This document shows, one piece after another, positions 1 to 5,623 of a DNA stretch of 11,257 nt. Where the stretch lies: contig JAKACS010000044.1 of NCBI GenBank assembly GCA_021821235.1, positions 1-11,257 on the forward strand, in the 5' to 3' direction. The notes beneath the pieces are model-generated. The model did not search any database, had not been told where the DNA came from, and saw only the letters and a program-made list of their open reading frames with translations. Made by a program: the position numbers and the translations under genes. How positions within the stretch are numbered: position 1 is the first letter of the stretch; each line of letters starts with the position of its first letter. Origin of the DNA: Bacillota bacterium. GTDB lineage: Bacteria; Bacillota; Bacilli; Bacillales_B; DSM-18226.

Positions 1-214
1 CTGCTTGTTTTAATTCTTCCTTGCGAATTTTCGGGAGATTTTCCCGAGTTGTAAACGGGGGATTTCCCATGTTGCGTCCCATTTCACCCAAAGTAAGGCA
101 AGCGTAAGTTACTGGCGTTCCGTTTTCGATATGGGATGCAATCGTACCGGAAACGCCAAACGCTTCATCATCCGGATGAGGGAACACAACTAAAACATGG
201 CGTTCTTTTTCCAT
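1..214 (-). CDS. bshB2: Bacillithiol biosynthesis deacetylase BshB2 (5' part only)
   Basis: The first 71 codons of a PIG-L/LmbE-type zinc deacetylase; the rest lies beyond the left edge. The N-terminus reads MEKERHVLVVFPHPDDEAFG, and the HPDD motif at residues 13-16 supplies zinc ligands in this family. LGEMGRNMG (residues 43-51) and the NPPFTTRE stretch after it are typical of the BshB2/YojG branch. In bacillithiol synthesis BshB enzymes remove acetyl from GlcNAc-malate to give GlcN-malate in the cytoplasm. The start at 214 is preceded on the minus strand by GAGGAGAGG at a suitable distance. The gene lies 85 bp downstream of yojF, as in the B. subtilis yojF-yojG pair, so the two are probably co-transcribed. 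Family assignment is firm; the BshB2 rather than BshB1 call rests on the yojF neighbour and the motif wording. Confidence 0.9.
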   Translation of the reverse strand, partial: MEKERHVLVVFPHPDDEAFGVSGTIASHIENGTPVTYACLTLGEMGRNMGNPPFTTRENLPKIRKEELKQA

Positions 215-299
215 GGATACCTCTCCTCGAAAGATTTTTTGAAAATGTGAGATGAATCAAGCAATTTTTGCTCGCTGAAAGTAAGCATTTGCGGCATCA

Positions 300-647
300 T
301 CATTCAAACGGTATTTGACTGATTTCAAGTGCCACGGCAAGCTTGCCACTAAAATCATGTCCAGCCAAAAGAAGCCGGTTTTCTTCATCAATTTCAAAAT
401 GGGTCAGGCCTTCCGCATAAACCCAGCCGATTCCCATTTTTAGCCCAACGCGATAAGGTCCGCTTCCAGTTATTTTCCCCCGTTTAAATCGAATCAGGGC
501 ATTGCGGATATACGCGCCTGCTGAAAAGAAATTTTCATCATGATGGGAGGCATATGCCCCGTTCGTCGTTTCAAGGTGTACATATACTTCTTTATCAGCA
601 AAGCGGTTAATGGCTTCTTGGACAAAATTTACTTCAATCGGTTTCAT
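300..647 (-). CDS. yojF: YojF family protein (DUF1806)
   Basis: A 115-residue cytoplasmic protein of the YojF/DUF1806 family, with no signal peptide or membrane segment. Recognisable conserved segments include VYVHLETTNGAYASHH, FFSAGAYIRNALIRF and GPYRVGLKMGIGWVYAEGL. Its biochemical role is not established; it is almost always next to bshB2, which implies a link to bacillithiol metabolism. The start at 647 is preferred because GCGAGGCG lies about 10 bases upstream. A longer in-frame start at 668 has no ribosome binding site and would add seven residues absent from the family (B. subtilis YojF is about 116 residues). A promoter candidate lies at 703-732. Confidence 0.88.
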   Translation of the reverse strand: MKPIEVNFVQEAINRFADKEVYVHLETTNGAYASHHDENFFSAGAYIRNALIRFKRGKITGSGPYRVGLKMGIGWVYAEGLTHFEIDEENRLLLAGHDFSGKLAVALEISQIPFE

Positions 648-702
648 TCCTATTCGCCTCGCTTCCATTTAGTAAATCTATTTTAAAATAGGAAACAGTC
701 TT

Positions 703-732
703 ATCATACTAAAATCAGCCTTAAAAAGCGAA
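703..732 (-). promoter_or_regulatory. Candidate sigma-A promoter of yojF-bshB2
   Basis: On the minus strand a -10-like TATGAT (703-708) is preceded, at 18 bp, by a poor -35-like TTCGCT (727-732). It lies 56 bases upstream of the yojF start and is the best candidate between yojF and the mobA leader. The -35 match is weak, so this is tentative. Confidence 0.3.
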
Positions 733-890
733 ACCCCTGCCTGCCGAAAACCGGGTATACGTATAGTAGCATCCATTTCAAAAGAGGCTGAAACGTGATA
801 AACATTACTGTTAAAAGACAGTTGCAAAAGTATTATACGGTTAGGAGTAATCGTTTTAGAACTGGTTATACTGTGGAAAATCGTTTTTGA

Positions 891-1103
891 AAAAGATTTA
901 GTCGCAATGAAGGGGTTATGAGGGCTTTGTCTGGCGACCAGAATCCGTTCAATAGTATAATGGATAAAGAAATGTTTCATGGGCCTGGCAACCGTGAGCT
1001 TGTTTTGAGCAAATGGGCCATCGGGCCGATCGCCGAAAAGATGGAAGAAGGTGCTGTTCATGAAAGCGGGAGCGATACTGCTATCAGGTGGAAAATCGAG
1101 TAG
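891..1103 (+). other. Unassigned open frame in the mobA leader (possible gene remnant)
   Basis: A frame open from 891 and carrying ATG at 918 runs to a stop at 1101-1103, overlapping the start of mobA in another frame. It would give 61 residues containing NRELVLSKWAIGPIAEKMEE, whose composition and codon use look protein-like up to about residue 45. I do not recognise the family. There is no properly spaced ribosome binding site: AAGGGG is only two bases before the ATG at 918. A four-codon frame starting at 907 ends in TGA overlapping that ATG (ATGA), which would allow translational coupling. It could be a decayed 3' end of a former gene upstream of mobA, a small real protein, or a structured leader that happens to be open. 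The rest of 648-890 shows nothing gene-like. Confidence 0.2.
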
Positions 1104-1737
1104 GATGGGGACGAATAAGGCGCTTTTGCCCATCAACGAACAGCCGAATATCGAGCGGCTTGCCGCACTTTTAAAGCCGCATTTTCGCGAGCTGATTCTC
1201 GTCACCAATCATCCTGAGGAATATCGGTTTTTGCAGTTGCCAACCGTTTCGGATCATTACCCGGGAAAGGGGCCGCTTGCCGGAATCCATGCTGGGTTAA
1301 CCGCGGCAGCCAATGAGCTGAATGTGATTGTTGCCTGCGACATGCCCTTTATTTCACCTGAACTGGCAAAAATGATGCTCGAGCAGGCGGCTGATTACGA
1401 TGCGGTCGTGCCGATGATAAACGGTCAGCAGCATCCTTTGTTTTCAATTTTTAAAAAGAAAGCCGCAGCTGTTATGGAAGAAAGTATCCGAAACGATCGT
1501 CTGCGCATGAAACAGGTTCTCGACCTTCTGAACGTCCGATATTTATCAGAGAATGATTTGTCGATGTTTAAACTAGGTGAGTTGGAACGGATTTTTTTCA
1601 ACATGAATCACCCGCAGGAATATGAAGAGGCTATACAATGGGTAGAAAAAAGGAGCGGGCCTAAGCCTGCTCAAGCAGTAGAGCCAACAACACTTTCACT
1701 TGCTTTTGGCAAGTTGAACGATGAGGTGGAAAGGTAG
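1060..1737 (+). CDS. mobA: Molybdenum cofactor guanylyltransferase MobA
   Basis: A 225-residue cytoplasmic nucleotidyltransferase that joins GMP from GTP to Mo-molybdopterin, producing the bis-MGD-type cofactor used by formate dehydrogenases and nitrate reductases. The GTP-binding signature LSGGKSSRMGTNKALL is at residues 8-23, GPLAGIHAGL at 71-80, and the metal-binding ACDMPF with Asp94 at 92-97. The C-terminal NMNHPQEYEEA is the usual N-P-E end of the fold. A further tail of about 30 residues makes it longer than typical MobA (about 190-200). The ATG at 1060 is chosen over an upstream in-frame GTG at 1051 because GAAGAAGG ends eight bases before it and the encoded protein then begins MKAGAILLSGGKSS, as in the family. 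First gene of a four-gene operon; its stop overlaps the moaE start by one base. Confidence 0.95.
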   Translation: MKAGAILLSGGKSSRMGTNKALLPINEQPNIERLAALLKPHFRELILVTNHPEEYRFLQLPTVSDHYPGKGPLAGIHAGLTAAANELNVIVACDMPFISPELAKMMLEQAADYDAVVPMINGQQHPLFSIFKKKAAAVMEESIRNDRLRMKQVLDLLNVRYLSENDLSMFKLGELERIFFNMNHPQEYEEAIQWVEKRSGPKPAQAVEPTTLSLAFGKLNDEVER

Positions 1738-2201
1738 TGAATTTTGAAATTGTAATAGAACCGATTGAAATTCAATCGGTCATTGATAAAGTGATTCAGC
1801 GCGAGGCCGGTGCGGTCACAACTTTTATTGGAACGGTTCGCGAATTGACACATGGCAGAAAAACATTGTTTTTAATTTATGAAGCATACGAATCCATGGC
1901 TGTTAACAAGCTTGAACAAATCGGCAAAGAGATTGAAGAACGCTGGCAAGGTTCAAAAGTAGCGATCACGCATCGCGTCGGCCGCCTTGAAATCACCGAT
2001 GTGGCGGTCGTCATTGCCGTTTCAACGCCGCACCGCGCTGATGCCTATGAAGCGAATCGTTATGCGATTGAGCGAATCAAAGAAATCGTCCCAATCTGGA
2101 AAAAGGAACATTGGGAAAACGGTGAAAAATGGCTGGGAAATCAACTAGAAACCGTTGAGTATCCAAACGGAAGACCTGAGGAGAGCGATCTAAATGAATA
2201 A
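1737..2201 (+). CDS. moaE: Molybdopterin synthase catalytic subunit MoaE
   Basis: A 154-residue large subunit of molybdopterin synthase, which with thiocarboxylated MoaD converts cyclic pyranopterin monophosphate to molybdopterin by adding two sulfurs. Landmarks are TFIGTVRE (residues 29-36), the HRVGRLEITD segment (79-88), STPHR (96-100), and Lys115 and Lys122 in IKEIVPIWKKE. That lysine pair has the same seven-residue spacing as the two catalytic lysines of E. coli MoaE (119 and 126). The start codon is GTG at 1737, sharing its G with the mobA stop codon; GAGGTGG about seven bases upstream is the ribosome binding site. The 3' end overlaps moaD by eight bases, so translation of mobA, moaE and moaD is likely coupled. 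Confidence 0.95.
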   Translation: MNFEIVIEPIEIQSVIDKVIQREAGAVTTFIGTVRELTHGRKTLFLIYEAYESMAVNKLEQIGKEIEERWQGSKVAITHRVGRLEITDVAVVIAVSTPHRADAYEANRYAIERIKEIVPIWKKEHWENGEKWLGNQLETVEYPNGRPEESDLNE

Positions 2202-2427
2202 AGTGTTATTTTTTGCCCATTTACGCGATGCCGCCGGCACAGAATCGGTCGAATGGGATGCCGCAGGAAAAACGGTAGCGGAAGTAAAAGAGGAAATGAC
2301 AGCGCACTACAAGCTGCAGAAAATGGATGCGGTGATGACGGCTATCAATGAAGAGTTTGCCGCCAATGATGAAGTGATCAAAACAGGAGATGTCATCGCT
2401 TTTATTCCGCCGGTAAGCGGCGGCTAA
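2194..2427 (+). CDS. moaD: Molybdopterin synthase sulfur carrier subunit MoaD
   Basis: A 77-residue ubiquitin-fold sulfur carrier. The protein ends in VSGG; the terminal Gly-Gly is the group that MoeB adenylates and that then becomes a thiocarboxylate for MoaE. Other family marks are the N-terminal VLFFAHLRDAAG, the VAEVKEEM helix and GDVIAFIPPVSGG at the C-terminus. The ATG at 2194 lies inside the end of moaE and is preceded by TGAGGAGAG with good spacing. Length is normal for the family (about 77-82). Confidence 0.95.
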   Translation: MNKVLFFAHLRDAAGTESVEWDAAGKTVAEVKEEMTAHYKLQKMDAVMTAINEEFAANDEVIKTGDVIAFIPPVSGG

Positions 2428-2454
2428 AGCGGGTGGAAAAAAGGGGAAAACAAC

Positions 2455-3480
2455 ATGAGTACCAATGAGCGCTATTCAAGGCAAATTCTTTTCGCCGGAA
2501 TCGGCAAAAAGGGACAGAAAAAAATCAGCAAAAAGCATGTCGTTATCATCGGTGCCGGTGCTCTTGGCTCCGGAAACGCCGAAGTTCTTGTTCGTGCCGG
2601 TGTTGGGAAATTGACGATTGTTGATAGAGATTACGTGGAAGCAAGCAACTTGCAGCGCCAGCAGCTTTATACGGAAGAAGATGTCACCGCTAAATTGCCA
2701 AAAGCAGCAGCTGCACAGAAGCGTCTTCAAGCGGTTAATTCGGAAGTTGAAATTGCCGCAATCATTGCTGATGCCACCTCGGAGATGCTTGAAGAATTAG
2801 CAGCTTCAGCGGACTTAATCATCGATGCCACCGATAATTTTGAAACGAGAATGGTGATCAATGATGCTGCGCAAAAGCATCAGGTTCCATGGATTTATGG
2901 GGCCTGTGTCAGCAGTTATGGAATGAGTTTTACAATTATTCCTGGAAAAACCCCTTGCTTGAATTGCCTGCTGCGAACGGTTCCATTGCAAGGGTTAACA
3001 TGCGATACCGGCGGCATTATCGGTCCGGCTGTGCAAATGGTGATCGCCCATCAAACAGCCGAAGCGCTGAAAATTCTTGCAGAAGATTGGGAAGCTGTAC
3101 GGAAAACGTTTGTCAGCTTTGATGTTTGGCGGAATGAATACCAGCAAATGAAAATGGGAAAAGCAAAAGACCCCGGCTGCTTATCATGCGGGACACACCC
3201 CACGTATCCTTATTTGCAAAAGGAAAATCAGACGAAGACCACCGTGCTTTGCGGCCGGGATACGGTGCAGATACGCCCTAGAAAGCCACTAAAGCTATCA
3301 TTGCAGCAGTTTGCCGATCAGCTGCGCTCCGCAGGTTATCTGGTGAACGGCAATCCTTATTTGGTGTCCGTCGATATGGAAGAAGAGCGGATGGTTATTT
3401 TTACAGATGGCCGCGCGCTCATCCATGGAACAAAAGATTTGGCCCGTGCCAAATCCGTTTATCAACGAATCATGGGTTAA
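2455..3480 (+). CDS. moeB: MoeB/ThiF-family adenylyltransferase, acting on MoaD
   Basis: A 341-residue E1-like enzyme that uses ATP to adenylate the C-terminal glycine of MoaD. The Rossmann nucleotide-binding site GAGALGSG is at residues 33-40, NLQRQQLY at 65-72 carries the conserved Arg and Gln, and DATDN is at 124-128. Two CxxC pairs (Cys168/Cys171 and Cys242/Cys245) form the structural zinc site. Cys183 in TCDTGGIIGP is at the position of the family's reactive cysteine. After the E1 core (about 245 residues, the full length of E. coli MoeB) there is an extension of about 90 residues starting near VLCGRDTVQIRP, also found in B. subtilis-type MoeB (about 339 residues). It contains no rhodanese active-site loop that I can see. 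The ATG at 2455 follows AAAGGGG by eight bases. Being next to moaD argues for MoeB rather than ThiF. Confidence 0.92.
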   Translation: MSTNERYSRQILFAGIGKKGQKKISKKHVVIIGAGALGSGNAEVLVRAGVGKLTIVDRDYVEASNLQRQQLYTEEDVTAKLPKAAAAQKRLQAVNSEVEIAAIIADATSEMLEELAASADLIIDATDNFETRMVINDAAQKHQVPWIYGACVSSYGMSFTIIPGKTPCLNCLLRTVPLQGLTCDTGGIIGPAVQMVIAHQTAEALKILAEDWEAVRKTFVSFDVWRNEYQQMKMGKAKDPGCLSCGTHPTYPYLQKENQTKTTVLCGRDTVQIRPRKPLKLSLQQFADQLRSAGYLVNGNPYLVSVDMEEERMVIFTDGRALIHGTKDLARAKSVYQRIMG

Positions 3481-3485
3481 AATAA

Positions 3486-3516
3486 AAACCCCGCACCACT
3501 CTTAGGTGCGGGGTTT
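3486..3516 (+). terminator. Terminator of the mobA-moaE-moaD-moeB operon
   Basis: A perfect 12-bp stem (AAACCCCGCACC at 3486-3497 with GGTGCGGGGTTT at 3505-3516) with a seven-base loop begins five bases after the moeB stop. The T run is short (TTT, then ACAATTT) but the stem is very stable. Confidence 0.85.
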
Positions 3517-3647
3517 ACAATTTCAAAGTTAAACTAAGCAGCGGCTATTAGTTTTAACAACAATTTAGCTTAGTGGTGTTTTGAGCCAACGATGACGAGG
3601 CGTCCGTTGTCGAGTTCTTTTTCATAATTTCTGCAGCGGCAAATGGG

Positions 3648-3676
3648 TTAATTTTCGGCTGTTTCTCATGTACAAT
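3648..3676 (+). promoter_or_regulatory. Sigma-A-like promoter of ywdI-ywdK
   Basis: TTAATT (3648-3653), 17-bp spacer, TACAAT (3671-3676). The -10 matches at five of six positions, the -35 at only three. It sits 28 bases upstream of the ywdI start and downstream of the moeB terminator. The interval 3517-3647 holds nothing else I can identify. Confidence 0.5.
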
Positions 3677-3704
3677 AGAAAAAGAAATCGGGAGGGATAT
3701 GTCC

Positions 3705-3995
3705 ATGAAGATATCGGTTGAAACGTTATTGGCGAAAATGGAAACAGAATTGCAACTGGCCAAAACATGCAGCAAGGAGGAAAACTTGCGGGAAAAAATT
3801 TACTCTATTAAAATATTATCTGAGTTACTGCTTGAAGAAAATGACACAGTAAAAAGCAATGAGGCAATGATCCGTACAGCATCAATGGCCTTTCCGACAA
3901 CACCTTCACAGCCATTATCGACTTTGAATCAGGTGAAGAAGCTGGAAATGGATGACGGCGATGGTGCGAATGGTGATTCCTTGTTTGACTTTTAG
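3705..3995 (+). CDS. ywdI: YwdI family protein (DUF5327)
   Basis: A 96-residue soluble protein resembling B. subtilis YwdI: an N-terminal helix MKISVETLLAKMETEL, then ENLREKIYSIKILSELLLEE (residues 28-47), and a low-complexity acidic C-terminus rich in Asp, Gly and Asn (KLEMDDGDGANGDSLFDF). The function is unknown in the family. The start at 3705 is chosen over ATG 3699 because GGGAGGGA (3690-3697) is eight bases from 3705 but directly abuts 3699. It is followed after 14 bases by ywdK, the order seen in B. subtilis, so the two form a small operon under the promoter at 3648-3676. Confidence 0.85.
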   Translation: MKISVETLLAKMETELQLAKTCSKEENLREKIYSIKILSELLLEENDTVKSNEAMIRTASMAFPTTPSQPLSTLNQVKKLEMDDGDGANGDSLFDF

Positions 3996-4009
3996 AAGGA
4001 GGGTTATAA

Positions 4010-4381
4010 ATGAAAGTTTTTATTGTCATTGGTGCAATTAATGCTTTCTTGGCTGTGGCGTTTGGGGCATTTGGTGCTCACGGCCTCGCCAACAAGCTGG
4101 AGCCGAAATACTTAGAGATTTGGAAAACAGGTGTCACCTATCAAATGTTTCATGCTAGCGGGATTCTTGTCGTTGCCCTTTTGCTCGGAAAAGTAGCAGC
4201 GAGTTCGCTGTTTACTTGGTCGGGATGGCTGATGTTGATCGGAATTGTTCTTTTTAGCGGCAGCCTGTATCTCTTGAGCTTGACGAAGATTGGGATTCTC
4301 GGTGCGATCACACCGCTTGGTGGCGTCAGCTTTTTAGCTGCTTGGCTATTGATGATCATTGGCGCAGTGAAGTATCTATAA
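4010..4381 (+). CDS. ywdK: YwdK, DUF423 family small membrane protein
   Basis: A 123-residue integral membrane protein with four predicted hydrophobic segments (about residues 4-24, 44-62, 68-90 and 97-120). The DUF423 signature is visible: GAINAFLAVAFGAFGAHGL (residues 8-26), TGVTYQMFHASGI (41-53), FSGSLYLLSLT (83-93), GAITPLGGVSFLAAW (98-112). The molecular role of the family is unknown. A strong ribosome binding site GAAGGAGGG precedes the ATG. It ends inside a bidirectional terminator shared with the convergent gerQ. Confidence 0.92.
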   Translation: MKVFIVIGAINAFLAVAFGAFGAHGLANKLEPKYLEIWKTGVTYQMFHASGILVVALLLGKVAASSLFTWSGWLMLIGIVLFSGSLYLLSLTKIGILGAITPLGGVSFLAAWLLMIIGAVKYL

Positions 4382-4413
4382 AAAATGGAGCCGGGTGATC
4401 CGGCTCCATTTTT
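4381..4413. terminator. Bidirectional terminator between convergent ywdK and gerQ
   Basis: A 14-bp perfect stem: AAAAATGGAGCCGG (4381-4394) pairs with CCGGCTCCATTTTT (4400-4413) around a five-base loop. With T-rich tails on both strands it can stop transcription from either side. It includes the last base of the ywdK stop and the first bases of the gerQ stop, so the two genes end practically back to back. Confidence 0.9.
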
Positions 4414-4867
4414 AGCGAGGGGAGTATGTTGATAAAGATGGGCCGCTGCCGAATGGGTACTCATATTCAATCGGCTCATCAAACGTAATGTAGTCCACTG
4501 ACACCATTGGAATTAAATAGCGCATACCTGATTGCGGATCGCTTAAAATGACGTGATCCCGGCCGGCTGCTTCGATAATCCCCTTAAATACCTTCGCGTT
4601 CCATTCCTTGTTGTTTTCAAATGTTGCATAAAGGGTAACCAGTTTCCCTTTATTCAGCCGCAAAATATTTTCGATGTATGATTGTTCAATCGGCAGCATA
4701 CCGGGCACTTGGGCTCCTGATGTTGGTGCATTTTGAGGCATTGGAACGGCTCCTCCCATCTGCGGCATTTGCTGCGGCTGTTGAAAGCCTTGCTGCGGCG
4801 TGTAAGGCGTTTGGCCAGCTGCGCCTGTATAAGGCTGAAAGCCCTGCGGATTGTAGAATTGATTCAT
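4412..4867 (-). CDS. gerQ: Spore coat protein GerQ
   Basis: A 151-residue spore coat protein. Residues 1-55 are a Gln/Pro/Tyr/Gly-rich low-complexity region beginning MNQFYNPQGFQPYTG. The conserved GerQ domain follows, with LPIEQSYIENILRLNKGKLV, ATFENNKEWNAKVFKGIIE, DHVILSDP and YLIPMVSVDYITFDEPI. In B. subtilis GerQ is made in the mother cell, anchors the cortex-lytic enzyme CwlJ in the coat and is cross-linked by transglutaminase Tgl. The start at 4867 gives GAGGAGGG better spacing than the adjacent ATG at 4870 (one extra Met). An in-frame TGA at 4880-4882 rules out any longer form. Oddity: no lysine occurs in roughly the first 70 residues, although B. subtilis GerQ is reported to be cross-linked through lysines 2, 4 and 5. 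No convincing sigma-E promoter was found upstream. Confidence 0.93.
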   Translation of the reverse strand: MNQFYNPQGFQPYTGAAGQTPYTPQQGFQQPQQMPQMGGAVPMPQNAPTSGAQVPGMLPIEQSYIENILRLNKGKLVTLYATFENNKEWNAKVFKGIIEAAGRDHVILSDPQSGMRYLIPMVSVDYITFDEPIEYEYPFGSGPSLSTYSPR

Positions 4868-5063
4868 CATTTTCCCTCCTCAGATAGTAACGAAATATCT
4901 ATATTCATTTTCTTTCGCCCATGTTCACAAAAAATGACACGATTTCACCTCACTTTTATGTAGGTCAAAAGAAGATTGGCAATGAAAACAAATCGCTGTT
5001 TAAATCGTATGTTTGCCGGAGGGAAAATAGAACGAAGCCAGCTTGTAAAAAAATGCATACGGC

Positions 5064-5140
5064 TGGAGCGGAAATCACCAGCCCCGTTTATCCGCCCAAA
5101 CCAAAAAAGGACCGGGCGGTTTTTGCCCGGTTTTTCTGAT
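5064..5140. repeat. 77-bp dispersed repeat, copy A
   Basis: Matches copy B at 5547-5623 at 74 of 77 positions with no gaps, starting at TGGAGC and ending at CTGAT. It contains the 3' end signature GGAGCGGAAATCACCAG of the dispersed Bacillaceae repeat, then CCCGTTTATCCGCCC, then a terminator-like hairpin. The sequence just upstream of this copy differs from that upstream of copy B, so copy A looks like a 5'-truncated version of the fuller element at 5452-5623. Confidence 0.9.
5111..5135. terminator. Terminator hairpin within repeat copy A
   Basis: ACCGGGC (5111-5117) pairs with GCCCGGT (5125-5131) around GGTTTTT and is followed by TTTTTC on the plus strand. On the minus strand the hairpin is followed by CC and TTTTTT, so it can act in both directions. 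Confidence 0.65.
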
Positions 5141-5265
5141 ATCAACAGAATTTATATGTTGACCCTTTTTTGCGATTCCTGGAAAATCGAGATATGGAGC
5201 CTAATTTTCTAAAAAGTATCTTTTTTTTGTAAAATAGGTACCCATCTTTTTTGTAAGCCTTCCTA

Positions 5266-5389
5266 AAATGTCCCATTCTCAGGTTAAAAAGGGCAAAACG
5301 GTCGTTAAGGGGTCCCCAAATGCCCCATTCTCAGGTTAAAAAGAGCAAAACGGTCGTTAAGGGCTCCCCAAATGCCCCATTCTCAGGTT
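5266..5389. repeat. 52-bp tandem repeat, 2.4 copies
   Basis: Two full units (5266-5317 and 5318-5369) differ at three of 52 positions, and a third partial unit matches 20 bases (5370-5389) before diverging. Each unit contains CCCATTCTCAGGTTAAAAAG, the short symmetric core AACGGTCGTT, and ends in a G-run/C-run (GGGGTCCCC in the first, GGGCTCCCC in the second). The unit length is not a multiple of three, so it is not a coding repeat. There are no variable spacers, so it is not CRISPR. Confidence 0.92.
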
Positions 5390-5451
5390 TTACAATAAAC
5401 AAAAAGGCTGTTTCGAAGTTTATGGCTGATTCAGTTTATGCAGCTGTTGAT

Positions 5452-5562
5452 TGGAGCAGAAGGCACCGACTCCAGCGGGAAAAGCAGGTATCCCGGATGA
5501 GCGCAACGATGAGGAGGCTCCCGACCGCCCGCGGAAAGCGTGTGGATGGAGCAGAAATCGCC
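5452..5562. repeat. Degenerate copy of a dispersed intergenic repeat of Bacillaceae
   Basis: The order of words GGAGCAGAAGGC, GACTCCAGCGGGAAAAGC, GATGAGGAGGCTCCCGACCG, CCCGCGGAAAGCG and GGAGCAGAAATCGCCAG is a diverged form of a GC-rich intergenic repeat I recognise from many Bacillus, Geobacillus and related genomes. It is bounded by direct repeats of TGGAGCAGAA (5452 and 5547). Small hairpins follow one another: TGGAG/CTCCA (5452-5456/5470-5474), CGGGA/TCCCG (5476-5480/5491-5495) and GGAG/CTCC near 5512-5521. This suggests a structured transcript. I know no agreed name or function. Confidence 0.7.
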
Positions 5563-5623
5563 AGCCCCGTTTATCCGCCCAAACCAAAAAAGGACCGGGC
5601 GGTTTTTACCCGGTTTTTCTGAT
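5547..5623. repeat. 77-bp dispersed repeat, copy B
   Basis: Same unit as copy A, 483 bp further on, with three substitutions. One of them (G to A at 5608) removes a base pair at the loop end of the terminator stem. Here the unit directly continues the fuller Bacillaceae repeat, overlapping its last 16 bases. Confidence 0.9.
5594..5618. terminator. Terminator hairpin within repeat copy B, likely used by hemQ
   Basis: ACCGGG (5594-5599) pairs with CCCGGT (5609-5614), nine-base loop, T run on the plus strand (5614-5618). On the minus strand it is followed by CC and a T run, and it lies about 75 bp beyond the hemQ stop. It is the first hairpin-plus-T structure met by hemQ transcription. Confidence 0.55.

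Noticed and set aside
860..1059. Moco riboswitch upstream of mobA
   Set aside because: I looked for the conserved words and pairing of the Moco RNA family and could not find a convincing set. It is better tested with a covariance model than asserted.
678..1208. Open frame of 176 codons on the minus strand over the mobA leader
   Set aside because: It overlaps the well-supported start of mobA antisense, has no ribosome binding site and a Ser/Phe/Ile-rich low-information product.
4880..4960. Sigma-E promoter for gerQ
   Set aside because: Only a poor AATATAGA-like -10 without a matching -35 is visible on the minus strand, although sigma-E control is expected from B. subtilis.
4921..5212. Several short overlapping frames before and across repeat copy A
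   Set aside because: No ribosome binding sites, no recognisable domains, and they cross the terminator hairpin. The similarity of two of them to the frame at 5320-5622 is only the DNA repeat.
5266..5389. CRISPR array
   Set aside because: Units are contiguous with no variable spacers, only 2.4 copies, and no cas genes are present.
5320..5622. Open frame of about 100 codons on the plus strand in the repeat island
   Set aside because: It starts in the tandem repeat and runs through the dispersed repeat and terminator. It has no ribosome binding site and its Arg/Lys-rich product is typical of spurious frames over this repeat.
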